Assembly (NCBI GenBank): GCA_033065855.1
Contig: JAVXUO010002418.1
Span: forward strand, 124,001-188,000
Direction of reading: 5' to 3'
DNA length: 64,000 bases
From: Escallonia rubra
Lineage: Eukaryota; Streptophyta; Magnoliopsida; Escalloniales; Escalloniaceae
Part shown: piece by piece, positions 32,281-44,733 of the stretch
Numbering within the stretch: position 1 is the stretch's first letter
How the letters are laid out: every line of letters begins with the position of its first letter
Made by a program: the position numbers and the translations under genes
Notes under the pieces: model-generated
What the model saw: only the letters and a program-made list of their open reading frames with translations
What the model was told of the DNA's origin: nothing
The model's database searches: none

Positions 32281-34740
32281 CTAAGGAAAAAGATGTGGAT
32301 ACTTCTCTCTGATTTCAACCTCTCTCTCCCATGTAGGGGTGAGCACCAAACCGTTTAAACCGATTCGAACCGCTCAAACCGAACCAATTCAATCCGAACC
32401 GTCCAAAGATCTTAACGGTTCAATTTCATATTTTCTAAACCGACCTTGGTTCGGTTCACGGTTCACATTTTTTAAACCGATTCCAAACCGAACCAAACCG
32501 ACCTATGATATGTTAATCTATTTTTAGTAACATTCATTGATAAATTCACATATATAGTACTAAGAAAATCCAAATAAACAAATCTTGAAAGTTAAAAGAT
32601 AAGAAAATAATGAGAACACTTATAACACAAAAATTTCGTGACCAATATCTATTTTATATTTACTCATTCTTTCTCATACAATGAGCACTTATATATCAAT
32701 TGTAACAAGATTATATGTAATTTAGAAAAAATATAACTTCAATTTTTAATTATTATTAGATCCAATAGTAGTGTGCAAAGGAACAACGTTTTTAAGTGAG
32801 CGCAAACCGTTTAAACCGACCGAACTGAATTGTCTAAATCGACCAAACCGAACCGTCCAAATCGGTGGTGTTTGGTTCGGTTTGGTTTGGTTCATAATTT
32901 TTCAAACCGAGGGGCAGCAGTTTGGTTTGTTGTTTGACCCTCAAACCGAACTGTGTTCACCCCTACTCCATGTAGCTTCTTCAACTCCATGGTGTTCCCA
33001 TAACACCTTACAAGTGGTATGTTCATGTTCCGTAGTGCTTGTTCCTTTCGGTCCAAAATATGAATCGATTGCTCGACATAAGATAAGTCATTCTGAACCC
33101 GAATCGGTTCATGATGCAATACATGTGAAGGATCAAGCTCATACTTCCTCAACATATATATGTGAAAAACATCATGTATACTAGCTAGCAATGGTGGCAA
33201 TGCAAGCCGATATGCTACTGCATCAATCCGTTCCAAAATCTCAAAGGGGCCAATGTAACACGGTGTCAGTTTTCCTTTCTTCCCAAACCTGATAACCCCT
33301 TTAGAAGGTGAAACATGTAGAAATACATGATCTCCTGTAGCAAATTCTAAATCTCTTCTTCTTTTATCTACGTAACTTTTTTGTCTACTCCTAGCCGTTA
33401 ACAAATGATGGATCAGCTCGATTGTTTCTGTGGTTTCTTGCACCAATTCAGGTCCTAGTAACTATTTTTCACCAACTTCGTCCCAACAAATTGGAGATAT
33501 GCACTTTCTGCCATTAAGAGCTTCAAATGGTGCCATTTCAATGCTAGAATTGTAGTTATTATTGTAAGAAAACTCCACAAGTGCCAAGTGATCATCTCAG
33601 TTACCTTTCAATTCTAGCACATGCTCGTAACATATCCTCCAAGGTCTGAATTGTCATTTAGCTTTGACCATTTGTTTGTGGATGGAAAGATGTGCTAAAA
33701 GAAAGTTTAGTTTCCATCGCATCTTGAAAAGCCTTCCAAAATCTCGAAGTAAAATGAGGATCTCGATCTGAAATAATGCTTACCGGTACTCCATGGAATC
33801 TAACAATCTCTTTTATATACATATGTGACAACTTCTCTAAGGTGTAAGTCACATTTATAGCAAAAAAGTAGGTAGATTTAGTAAGTCTATCAGCAATCAC
33901 CCAAATAGCATCATGTCCATTTCGAGTTCGAGGTAAACCTAATATAAAGTCTGTGGTAATATGCTCCCATTTCCACTCGGGCACAGATAATGGTTGAAGT
34001 AACCCAGTTGGTTTGATATGTTCGAACTTAACTTGTTAACATGTAAGACATTTTGCAACAAATTCAGCCACATCTATGTTCATGTTACTCCATCAATAAC
34101 TAGACTTCAGATCCTTATACATTTTAGTACTTTCGGGGTGGATAGAATACTTGGACCGATGTGCTTCTTCCATTATCTCTCGTCTCAAACTAGCATCATT
34201 CGGAATACACATTCTCTTACCAGTTCGAAGCAAGCCATCACTGTGCAACGTAAAATTTGATTTGGAACTCAAATCTTTCAAAATAGCTTGTCATTCTGGA
34301 TCTCGTGCTTGTGCTTCTCTAATCCTTTCTATCAAAATAAGTTGCACCCTAATATTAGCAAAGACAATACGTGTCTTAAGTAGTCGAGGCTGCCAAACAC
34401 GTGTATTTTCTAATAATTTTCACTATTTTATCATCAAGTGTGCAACCATAGCTTTTCTACTCAATGCATCAGCAACCACGTTAGCTTTGCCCGAATGATA
34501 TATGGATGGTGCAATTATAATCATTGAGAAGTTTCATCCATCTACGTTGCCTCATATTAAGCTATTTCTGTGAAAATAAATACCTCAAGCTTTTTATGGT
34601 CCATGTACACTTCAAATGTTGCCCCATACAAGTAATGTCGCCACTTATGCAGGACAAATACAATTGTTGTCAATTCCAAATCATGTGTAAGATAGTTTTG
34701 CTCATAGGGTTTTAGCTTCCTTGAAGCATGCTTCTCTGTC
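32281..34740 (-). pseudogene. Gypsy RNase H-integrase remnant
   Basis: RNase H is at about 34440-34740 (LKPYEQNYLTHDLEL, RHYLYGA, ending near DALSRK) with internal stops. The integrase HHCC region is at 34093-34281, the core at 33470-33984 ([11 protein letters not shown] and SDRDPHFTS carry the first and second Asp), and the C-terminal SH3-like part at 32966-33446 (GKLTPCYIGPFEI). The catalytic Glu after GQS is a stop codon (TAA, 33660-33658). A lost G near 33010 shifts the frame in the chromodomain-like tail. The last codons lie beyond the MITE, ending in TAG at 32283-32281. Confidence 0.88.
32334..32965. mobile_element. hAT-type MITE inserted in gypsy integrase tail
   Basis: Ends TAGGGGTGAGCACCAAACCG and, inverted, TAGGGGTGAACACAGTTCGG. 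Both arms are rich in AAACCG/CGGTTT motifs, as in common plant hAT MITEs. The flanks read CATGG(G)AG in both copies on the minus strand, a 7-8 bp duplication with one-base change. Gypsy integrase coding resumes in register on both sides, which confirms insertion after the retroelement. Confidence 0.85.
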
Positions 34741-35198
34741 AGTCATTCGTACCTATAAAGAGGCATGAAATTAGAGAAAATCGAAGTTCTAAGATCAAGC
34801 TTAAGACTTAACTCCGAAGATCATATCCTGGCTAATAAGCAAAACTTATGCTATAATAATGTCATCACCTGGGAATGACACGTCACCAGGAGGTCCACAA
34901 ATACAGGTGCTCTATTGGACTGTCGGTTCTCATATCCGTATTGCCTGCCCCACACAGTGCCACTTTACCTGCCTGAAAAGGCTGACCACATGGCATTGGC
35001 ATGATCAGAGTAAGCTTTTGCCCTAGCTTCTGGTCCAGGCCCTTACTGAATCCCACGGGGGTGCATCGGGAGACGCGAGAAAACCTGGCAGTGGTGAGGG
35101 AGGGTCCATGTGCCTAACTGCGATGCGGACTAGGTACGATGCCCTACAAAGACCAGCTCCTGTCTTGGAGTGACTTGGGGGTCATCGTCCTGGGGGTG

Positions 35199-35680
35199 CC
35201 GACGATCACCGATAATGTGAATGCGACGTGGTCACAGCTCAGGCGTGCCTAGTGCCGTGTAAGTCGCCCCAGGCAGAGATAGCTTATGTGGTAGCGAGTT
35301 TATCCCACTGCGAAGGGTCCTTATGCCGGAGCACTGCGAACAGAGTCCCTCTAAAAATGCATACTCTAGAGAGTGGGTCGAAGCATGTTCCACGGCAGGG
35401 GCGCATGGTGTGGTGAACAGGTGCAGGCATCGATGATCACTGGTAACGTGAGTGCAACGTGGTCACAGCTCAGGCATGCCTAGTGTCATGCAAGCCACCC
35501 CAGGCAGAGATAACTTCTATGGTAGCGAGCCTATCTCGCTGCAGAGGGTCCTCATGTCGGAGCATTACGAGCGGAGCACCTCAGAATGTTGCACACTCCG
35601 GAGAGTGGGTCGGAGCATGTTCCATGTCCATGGCGGGGGCGCATGGTATGGTGAATGAGTGTGGGACCCGAGGACACGTA
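35199..35680. repeat. Tandem duplication, two units of about 235 bp
   Basis: Units begin near 35199 and 35432 and share ACGTGGTCACAGCTCAGGC, CCCCAGGCAGAGATA and GAGAGTGGGTCG.AGCATGT. Divergence is moderate, so the duplication is not recent. Confidence 0.85.
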
Positions 35681-36308
35681 ACATGAGAATGGCACATGAG
35701 CGACGTGCCAACGGCACGAGACATGAGAGTGGTGCATGGGTGCGCAAACCTCTGTCGTGAGATAATACCTGGTGCCAGAAGCACATGTCATGGAACCGGT
35801 GCTTGGGCACGGGTGACGGTTGTCGCGAAAGTGGGCATAGTGCCAGGGGCACGTGATGTATGAGTGGCGGATGGACGCGAGTGACTTCTGTCATAGAGAT
35901 GACGCATGGGCGTGCGTGATTGGTATGGAAGAGACAGTGCGTGACCACGGGCAATGGGTGTCGCGGAGCCAGCACGCGGGCGACGGCGGGCATCACGAAG
36001 ACAGCATGCGAGCTGAGTGTTAATGTTGCACAAAAATAGGGAATGCAATCTCTAGTAATGATGGAAGTTAGAAGTAGGAGTACGTAGCTGCCAGCGAGGA
36101 CGTCCCAAAGATGGCGTGCGGGCACGGATGACGGGCGCCGTGAATCCGACGCGCGAATGCTGCTAAACCGGGGCGTGGGCGATGATGGACATTGCGGAGA
36201 TGACATGTGTGCGATAGCGGGCGATATGGTGTTTGGCTGCATGCAGAAGGAATAAGATGGGCATGTTGTAAGCGAGGCCAATCCCCCTTGGAGGGGAAGG
36301 CGATCTCG

Positions 36309-36338
36309 CCCCCCCCCCCCCCCCCCCAAAGGGGGGGG
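36309..36338. repeat. C19 - AAA - G8 homopolymer hairpin
   Basis: A run of 19 C, three A, then 8 G: a self-complementary tract. The length is likely to be unreliable in sequencing. Confidence 0.8.
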
Positions 36339-37205
36339 CGGCCAACCCATTAATGGGGAAGGCACATACCCCTTAAAAGGGAAGGCGACTGACCCCTAAA
36401 AAAAGGGGGAGGCATGCCAGTCTCGTCGTTGTTTACATTAGTGGTCATGGGTCGTGCAGAAAATCATTTTAGTTGTAAAGTGTTGTAAAAGAGCAAAGAA
36501 ATACGCACGTGACTTAAGCATGCGTATTTTGGCAGGTTAGAAGCGTTGAAAAATTGACCCTTGACTATGGTGACGTGTCGTGCAAAACGGGGTCCCTGGT
36601 GGGCCCTTGGGTACGACCAAAGTAGGTTGGGAACAATGTTGAATTGGGCTTTTAAAATTCAATTATGTAAAAGTTCATATTGTTGGTAAATTTCACAAAT
36701 AAGAATGACCAATAGCCGTCACATTGTGTAATACCCCAATCTCAAATTTGGTTTACGATCAATTGCAATAATTTACTCGGACTATTAGTGACCATTACTC
36801 GTTAGGTGAGACTTCACGGTTTAGCAACGTCTTAACGGTATAAATGGAGAAACAATGAATTGTAGAGATAGCATTTATAGTGTGGCGGAGCTCGTCATTT
36901 AAGAATGTTGATATTTGAGATAATCTTTATCAATGGGTATTTGGGATCAGTCATGATTAAGAAGAGCGATCTAAGGAACACCAATTTTGAGGACAGCTTT
37001 TCATTTAAATGAAGTTGACTTATGATGGTGGGAAGGAAATATTTCCGGTTGACTTATGATTGTGAGACATGAATTTCGGTGAAGAGGTTAAACAGTGCTC
37101 AACCATTATCTTGGCTACTATAAAAGTTACATAGTGGAAGCGTAGTGTTTGTAGATTGTCAATGCCGTAAATTTCGAGGACAAAATTTTTATAAGTGGGA
37201 GAGAA

Positions 37206-40200
37206 TGTAATACCCTAAACCTTGGTATTGTTTAGCCGATTAATTTATTTTGTTAGCGACAATAATTATACGCAATATTTAGCGTCGATTGGCTTGAGCG
37301 ATTTTCATTGAACCTTTAGCGACGAATTTGTGGAGCATTATAATTATGATCTTTAGCGACAATTTTAGAACCATAAGTTATAATTTAATGATAGCAGTTA
37401 TAACTGATATTGATTGATGTCTTTACTGACGATTAGCGTTAACGATATTTTTTTAGAAACCTTTAGCGACAAATTTTATACTCTATAGTTAGCGCCAATA
37501 TTTTATTAGCAACTCTAGCGACGATTAGTGAAATGAGGTTAGTTACAAAACTACATTTAAATTAGGGACTATTGAACAATTAAAAGATTTCAACAAATCT
37601 GACTTTATTTTTAAAAATCATGTCAACTCTTTAAATTTGGATAGTGAGGGAACCAAGAAAGAAGATTAGGGAGGATATTAAGACATTACCAAAAAAAAAG
37701 TCAAAGAGAAAGAGAGAAAACAGAGAAAGAGAGAGAATATATAGAGATAGAGGGACACAATATTCGTGAAAGAGATGGAGAATTACAACAAAGAAGGGGA
37801 AGAACGGAGCACGACTTTGACGAATCCTTACGAAGAGTTGGATCTTGTCGCTAAGGTAACATTTGATTCTTACTTGTGGGTTTGTTAGTAATGCCCAGAA
37901 TTTAACGTGTGTTGCCTAAGTTAAGGTGGTGAGTTTGTGGGTTTTGAGTGTGATTATGTGTTAATGTGTTGTGTGGGTGTTAAATAAGATAAAGAAGACC
38001 CATTACTGTGAGGTAGTGGGTGTAGAATCACTGGGTATATAGGTGTTTGGGTATGGGATAGGTATTGTTGAGTGAGTGTTAGTGTATGTATATAAGTGTA
38101 ATAATGTCATGAATATGTTGAAGTGTGTGTTAATGTGGGAGTGAATGGGGTTGAGAAGTGTGTGAAGTCTGTGTGTTTGGGGAAGGAGTGGACTGCTGGG
38201 TTGGTGAGGAAGAAGAGCTGCGCAGAGAGAGAGGAAAAATGCTGAGAGTTCAAACATTGAACTTAGAAGTGTCGCTGAAAGATATCATATTCCAGCTGTT
38301 TCTTTCCAAAATTTTAAGATATATCTTGAAATTTATTTGGACAAAATCCAAAAGAGTAACTCGTATAATTTTTGTAAGAACTACAACCTGGAATTTGTTT
38401 AGATTTTTCTTAGCTCGGCAAGCATGCTAAATGATTTTATCTGAACAGGAGATTTTGGTGCATTTTAAAATAGTAAATTAAGTTATTAAATTCTGAAGCT
38501 TTTACAATAATCTTATATAGCTAAGATAGGAAGTTTTTAAAGTCGTTTGCTATTTTTAGGGTTGTTAGTCAAGTAGCGCTCGATCGGATATCGCGTAGCG
38601 CTTTACTATTACAACAGTTTACTAAACTATTTTTAAAGGCCATTTTTAATAGATTTAGGCAAAGTACAAAACTAAAACTTTCCTTATTTTTGCAAAACCT
38701 TGGACGTGGAATTTTCTGGGCATGGGAAGGGTTTCAAATAAATCTACTTTGAAAATAGGTTTTTGAATTATTTGGTATAGTAAAAAAAATTATTTTTAGC
38801 CAAAAATTTTACTGTGATCTAAACTTACTGAGACTCTTGAGTGTCTGAAAGGTAGTGGTATTCTGGTGCCGTTTGATATATTTTTGAAATAAGAACCTTA
38901 GCGTTCAATTTGAGGAGCGGTTTAGGATTCCGAATAGAGAATTCCCAGAAAGGCCATTCTTGTTCAAAAAACCCACCTAGTTGTTTAAAAAGATATTTTT
39001 GGGTTATTTCCGGGTGTTTAATGGTACGTTAGGCATCGAGGATAAATATGTAATTTTACACAAGTCTATGGGTATTTTGGTAATTTCACCCGCTTGGGGA
39101 AATTTAGCACCTAGGCATAATTGAATGATAATAAATAATATCTGGATGATTTATTGTTTAGGTTCTGATAGACGAGCTAGGGCAGACTTGGGAACTAGAG
39201 TTGCTTAGTTATTCAGGTAAGTACTCTTGATATGTTCATCTGTACACCCTATTTTCCGATATATGTGTATGTATATGTGATTTTCCAAATGCACGTTTTA
39301 AGTAATTGTGATACTCCTATTTTTGTGTAACTGATTTGATGAGAAAATGAGTTATAATTGTCATGGAAAGTGTTGCATTGGTTTTTGAGAACTCTGTGTT
39401 AGTCGTGTTATAGTGAGGTTAATATTGGTTGTTGTGCCCCATATCCACGGGGGAAAGTGGATTCCAGGTCCTGATCAAGGGGACCATACGTTGGTGCACA
39501 GTACTGTTGCATCGTGGTTCGCACTTGCATCCACAACATTGTTTATCCCGAGTGGATGAGGGATTTTGGGTCCTAGTCAGTGGGACCATACGCTAACCGC
39601 ATTATACCAAGTTATGAATAATTGTGATAGTTGCTAGTGAGTTTTCTTGATGACTATACTCCAGTTCGGGATTCTTTTGGTGCAAGTGCACATATGTATA
39701 TAGATATGTTGAGTAATATTTTATTTTGGTGACATTGAATTCATGATTTTGAAAAGAAAAACCATTGCGTGTTTGAAATCCTCAAACTTATTTTAGGGAT
39801 ATGGCATGTGTACTTACTGGGCCCCAACTCACCCTTTTATAAATGTTTTCAGGTGATCACTTAGATGAACCCAAGTATTATGAGGGTAACGAGGACGGAG
39901 TCGCAGGAGATGCTCGTTAGGGAGTTACTTTAAGCCTTTTGAGAAATTGTAGTACTATTTTGTTTATGTTTTGAGAATTGTTTGGAGCTTAGATCTCCAT
40001 GAGGTTTTTGATGATTTATGTTAGTCATTTATGGAGGAATTTAGTAGAGACAATTTTTGGAAAGATCTATAAGAACTACTTTAGAAGTCTTATTAAGGTG
40101 TTAGTTAAATGCATGGCTCTAGATTTGTATACATGTTTTAATAAGGCCTGGCTGAACCTTGAATGGATGTCCGAATAAGTATGCGGCAAGTCACGGATCT

Positions 40201-40236
40201 AGCTCACAGGCCTACCCGTGGGTTTGGGTCGTGACA
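37206..40236 (+). repeat. 3' LTR of a plus-strand Ty3/gypsy element (about 3.0 kb)
   Basis: Begins TGTAATACCC directly after a polypurine-like tract (ATAAGTGGGAGAGAA, 37191-37205) and the gypsy-typical phrase TTTCGAGGACAAAATTTTTA upstream. It ends GGGTCGTGACA at 40236. A TATATAG at 37738 could be the promoter. Upstream coding sequence is not recognisable, so this is a 3' end fragment or a decayed copy. A second TGTAATACCCC at 36727 may be the start of another LTR. The orientation is opposite to the gypsy piece at 29964-34740. Confidence 0.6.
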
Positions 40237-40958
40237 CACTGCCATCTGTTAATGCCTACAACCACAAAAAACTACAATTCTCCACTGCCAACGACGGGAT
40301 GGAAATCGTTGCCGCCTCATTTTTGTTTACCTGCAATCTCCCTACCGTCACTTCCACTACAGGCTGCCATCGCCACCACCCCTACTACCGCCGCGGGGGG
40401 CTCTATTACGATAAAAAAATCCGCCTTTACCTCTAAGTGCCACCACCGTAGTTGGGTACCACCGCCACCACTGGTTGCCACCTTTACCGTTGGCAGTAGC
40501 CATTAGCATCGATCACTGCCTGATGCCACCACCGCCGACAACCGCTAAATTCTGGCATCTACTGCCAGCTGCAAGCTGATGTTGCCATTAACTGCCACCA
40601 TAGTCGGCTGGCTGCCACCGCCGCTGTCTACCGCCAGCCCCAAAAACATGCCTTCACCACACCGCCATCAGCAGTCGGTCACTGAGCATTGCATGTCGCC
40701 ACCCTGGTAGTCTCGCTTGCCGCTGTAGGTCACCACCGCTGATCACCACCATTGTCATTATCCATCAACACCTTATTTTTGGTCTAAGACTAAAAGAATT
40801 TTACCTTGTGTTTTATCAACTTTTGCAAACCCAAGTATACTTAACCAACCTAATCCAATTAATTCATTTAGGTCAAAGTGGGTGAGTTTAAAAGCACAAT
40901 AGTTTCTTGGTTAGGTTCATACTCAACCTGGAACCTAACTCACCCAAGTTGCACCCCT
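40237..40958. other. CCACCG-rich low-complexity block
   Basis: Irregular GCCACC/CCGCC-rich repeats (40290-40760), then AT-rich DNA ending in the hAT-like terminus at 40958. Open frames here (40159-40506) are Pro/Thr-rich artefacts. Confidence 0.55.
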
Positions 40959-43100
40959 AGTAATAATATGCTTCAAGCCAAATAAAGGTCAAGGCTCACA
41001 TACTATTACATCATGAAAAGTGTCATAGTGCATTCTAATTGAACAGCCTTTAACGTGGTAGCATGAGCTCAAGACAAGATTAAGACTTTCATGTAACGAT
41101 TAGCGTTATTAAGTTATGAGACAGAAGTAAGTTTCTTACGGATGGGAAAGCGTTAAAGTTCTAGAATATTATAATAATAGAATTAAATTTGTTGTAAGAG
41201 GAACTATCATAATAACTAGAAAGCATGATTAATCAAGCCTTTAACAAAAGCAAAAGTGTATTGACTATTGAGAATGTAAATGCCTCCTTTAAGATTGAAA
41301 TAATACGTAATAACTGTGAAGATTGAGATAGAGAATCGTAAGCATAATTTTATCGTCAAATTATAAAGCTAAGTCTTCGATCGAGTTATGGGTCAAAGCT
41401 TCCTCTATCTACATATATCCACTACTAAAATCAAAAGAGGTAAAATGAAATGCAATAAGATCAACTTTTTTTATTTTTTTATTTCTTGCAGTTGCATCTT
41501 CAATCTTCTTCCATATAGAATCAGAATTTTTTGTCAAGGTCCAATGAAAGGTATACCAACGATTTAGATCCCTACATTTAGTAGCTCACTTGCGGCCATG
41601 CCCTGCATGAACAGCCTGTGAGTTGTGACCACTTAACTATCTGAACTGACTGTAAAATAAACTATAGAGATCAAACTTATTTAAATCATAAGCACACGGT
41701 TATAAAGCATAATGTAGACGTACCTGTAACTACGAGAAGAGAAGGTGTTCAACTTCTCTCTTCTACAATATATTAGTAAGTCTAATTGGGAAACTGCAAT
41801 TCATTAAGTGAAAGTAGGGATTAATTTTTTATTTGTAGTGTTAGATAACAAACCCTAATCCATAAATGATTCTGCATGCTAAGGCCCACAAAAATAAAAA
41901 AGTTAATACAATGTCTAATGCAATCACACGTAGAAAAGTGCACATAACGCAATGTCTAAACTGCTCGACCATTAAATAGAGTTACCAGAGTACTCTGATC
42001 CATTAACCATCTATCAATCCAATTTTTATATATATAAAAAACTAATAATAAGTTGTGTTAAGTCCACACGAAAGTTATTTTCAGGGGTGAGGAGTTTTTA
42101 GTAACAAGCATTGTGGTTGAAAGTAAGAAGCTACTATGCAATATTAAAGCCACTCCCATTTCGAACAATGTTTTCAAAAAATAGAAACCAAGATGCCTTT
42201 GAATAGTTAGCGAAGTTCAGTGCAATTTGGACATTTTACTACCCGTTATTTCTTATGTTATTTTCAAATCACTGTAATTGCTCCTTTTTGCCAAAAACTG
42301 TATTATGTGCCGTTTCAGTCACTTCGACCAAGCTCAGTAGTGATTTAGGATCTCTTACCAATTCTACCACGACATCTCCTAACTGCTCACGGTTTGGAAT
42401 TGTGATGGTGGTATGTAGCTCAGCCTGGGTACCAGGTTAGGATTATATTGATATTATTTTCTCACTCAATGAAACTAGTGCAAGGATCGAGGCTGTGTTA
42501 CTAGCTATTGCATGATATTGCAACATCTCTGCTTACACCTTGTTATCCTTGTTGTTCACTCAGATTTACTGTTGTAGATGCGTACACCTGAAGAAAGAAG
42601 TGTCTCTTTTCATCAACTTTTCAGTAACATATCTAACTATGGGCGGGAAGTGCAATCCATGGATATCGCCTAAGGCACTGGATGTCTTTTGCAACTATTC
42701 TCGGCAATGAATTTGTTTTGCTTCCAATTTAGGTCAAGGTCTAGAGTATGAGTGGTTGGTAGTATTCAGCCTGTTCTACCATGAATGGTGCTATTGCTAC
42801 GGTAATGCCTTAGCGGTGCTTTGTCCCTTAACTTTCATATTGTTCTATAGTTTAGCTTTTATACTGTTCTACAGTTTCCCCCTTTCACATGTCTAAATTT
42901 TTCTGGTGCATCTTCGATGTAATTTTGGACAGGGTCTGTTTGTAAAAGTTTTCAATTTGATATATATTTCTAAATTCTTTCAAAAAAAGTCCACACCAAA
43001 CTTCTTATGGTATCATCCTTAGATGGTAGGATTTCTTTCTCCTTGTAACTTTCTTGTTTTAGTTACTTCTATTATCGACAATAGTAAACCATGGAAGTAA
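40959..43100. other. Intergenic stretch without identified genes
   Basis: AT-rich DNA. A weak RNase H-like open trace at about 42250-42640, followed by T-rich text ending in an A-run near 42985, could be the 3' end of an old LINE. The match is too poor to call. Confidence 0.4.
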
Positions 43101-44733
43101 GGGTTAATGGCAAAACTATCCCCTGAGGTTTACACGTATTTGCACTTCACTCCCGTGTTTGGAACTTTTGCAATAATGTTCCCTAAGGTTGACAAAATCA
43201 TTGTAAACTCTAAAATTGGATGGCCGTTGAAATTCGAGTGTTAAGTCCACATGCGTACAACACATGCCAGTTTGGCATGGGTAGATCTGTCATTTTTGCT
43301 ACCCATCTTCCCTTGGTTATGATAAATGTGAGAATTAATAACCATTACACGAATGAAGAGAGAGACACAGAGAGAAGCGGGAAAACACACAGAAAGATTG
43401 CGAACACTACCGACAAATCTTTACCCTATTTTGAGATGAAGAAGACAAAGCATGGAAGATTGACGATTGAAAATGGATTGGCAACTCCGAGAAAGCAAGG
43501 TCTAACAACCCATTTACGGTTAGTTCAAAAAATGTGTCTTTTGTCTTTGTATGATTAAACTAGGGTTTTTCGATTAAAGCATAGAATTAACTATTGATTT
43601 TCACAGCATTATAAGTATTTTATAATTGTAGTGCTAATTAAATAATGTGTTTGTCATAGTTTTGATGTTTGTTTGTGCGCATTGTTTATTAATAGAATAA
43701 CGTGTTTGAAGTTTGAATGTTGTTCTTTTTTTTATTACTTTATGTTTTTGCAGTAGTTAATTTGTTATTGTAGATTTTGGGTTTGTTTGTGTTTTTTCAA
43801 ATCCTCATTGTTTTTTATCGGCCGTAAAATTATACTATGGGGGTCAGTTTAAGAACATTCCACACAAGGTTTACACCCTTTTGTAAAATAGACTACTTTG
43901 AATACTGTGAACTTGACATGTTAAGCCTGATTGAGATTGATAACATGGCCGAGAGTGTATGATCTGTATGATTTATGAACCATTACTATAAGAAGCCTAG
44001 GTTAACCGACAATGGACTAGTGCGATAATTGTAGGCTCAGACATTTTGGCATTAAAAGACTTCATAAATTCCCAGGGCCAAGTAGAAATATATTTGGGAA
44101 GTTTGTGAATGGAAAAAATGATGGAATCTATTGAGACTCAATTAGGGCTTAAAGAGATTGTAGGGTTCATGAATTATGGTCAACAAACAGTACGAGCAAG
44201 GTTGTTATTGAAGAACTTGACGATGTAGGCAATGTAAGTAATGTGGTTACAGGGGCTAATGTGCCTGTTTGGAGCTTAGGTACACAGGGGCCAACAAGTA
44301 CACATGGAGAGATATGTGGTTCCATATTTAGGGTAAGTCTAGAAGGTCCAAGGAATGTTGGTAGTGGATGTGGTTGGTACACAAGTCTCAGTAAATGTGG
44401 GCACTGATGTTAGGGGTGTGTGTGTGTGGGGAAAACAGAAATCAGAGCACTAGGGCAACAAATGGCACTGATGGGAGGAGAAACATAAACCGGAGGACTA
44501 TGGCAGCAATAGGTAATGGGGGGAGGGGCTACACCAAAGGACTAGTGCAACAAGGGGCAATAAGGATAACATACACAGGGAAAATGGTACTGCTGGGCCA
44601 AAGGAAAGTGGTACTGATGGGCTAAGGGAAAAGTGGTATTGATGCTAATAAGGGGACAATGGGTAATGTTACTGAGGGGCAAAAGGAAAGTGGTTCTAAC
44701 ACTGATTCTGATGATGAATCATAATGCCCAGCT

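Larger units (their letters stand above)
29964..34740 (-). mobile_element. Ty3/gypsy element, 3' half only (chromovirus-like)
   Basis: Minus-strand order is RNase H, integrase with zinc finger, core and chromodomain-like tail, polypurine tract, 3' LTR. The reverse transcriptase, protease, gag and 5' LTR are missing: homology stops abruptly at about 34740. The tail reading VEIREKYPHLFP and the upstream IPLV-type segment resemble the C-terminal chromodomain of Tekay/Del chromoviruses. A MITE interrupts the tail. Confidence 0.85.
34741..36726. other. Unclassified GC-rich repeat block
   Basis: About 2 kb unlike its AT-rich neighbours. It begins where gypsy homology ends and holds a 235-bp tandem duplication, a degenerate array of GGGCG.GGGTGACG-like words (35800-36230) and a C19/G8 tract. 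A long minus-strand open stretch at 35565-36365 covers the repeats and has no recognisable domain; its His/Pro/Ala-rich composition fits translated repeats. It may be part of an LTR or a CACTA-type element, but I see no diagnostic end. Confidence 0.5.
29457..40959. mobile_element. Possible hAT-type ends bracketing a composite insertion block
   Basis: Left GGGTGCAAGTTGGGTTGAGT at 29458 and inverted right GGGGTGCAACTTGGGTGAGT ending at 40958 form good inverted repeats. The flanks GTGAAAAT and GTAATAAT agree at 6 of 8. The contents (29964-40236) are retrotransposon pieces that could have landed in an original short element. The remaining interior parts (29480-29960 and 40237-40930) do not resemble each other. 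The two ends may instead belong to different copies. Confidence 0.35.

Noticed and set aside
35565..36365. 266-codon open frame on the minus strand
   Set aside because: It overlaps tandem repeats and homopolymers, has His/Pro/Ala-rich repeat composition, and competes with equally open shadow frames. No domain is recognisable.
29964..40236. Single large DNA transposon with TGTCACG terminal inverted repeats
   Set aside because: The inner sequence contains gypsy integrase on the minus strand and polypurine-LTR junctions in both directions, so the inverted ends are two separate LTR termini.
42255..42640. RNase H-like / LINE 3' end
   Set aside because: Only a weak resemblance with stops; no endonuclease, RT or target duplication found.
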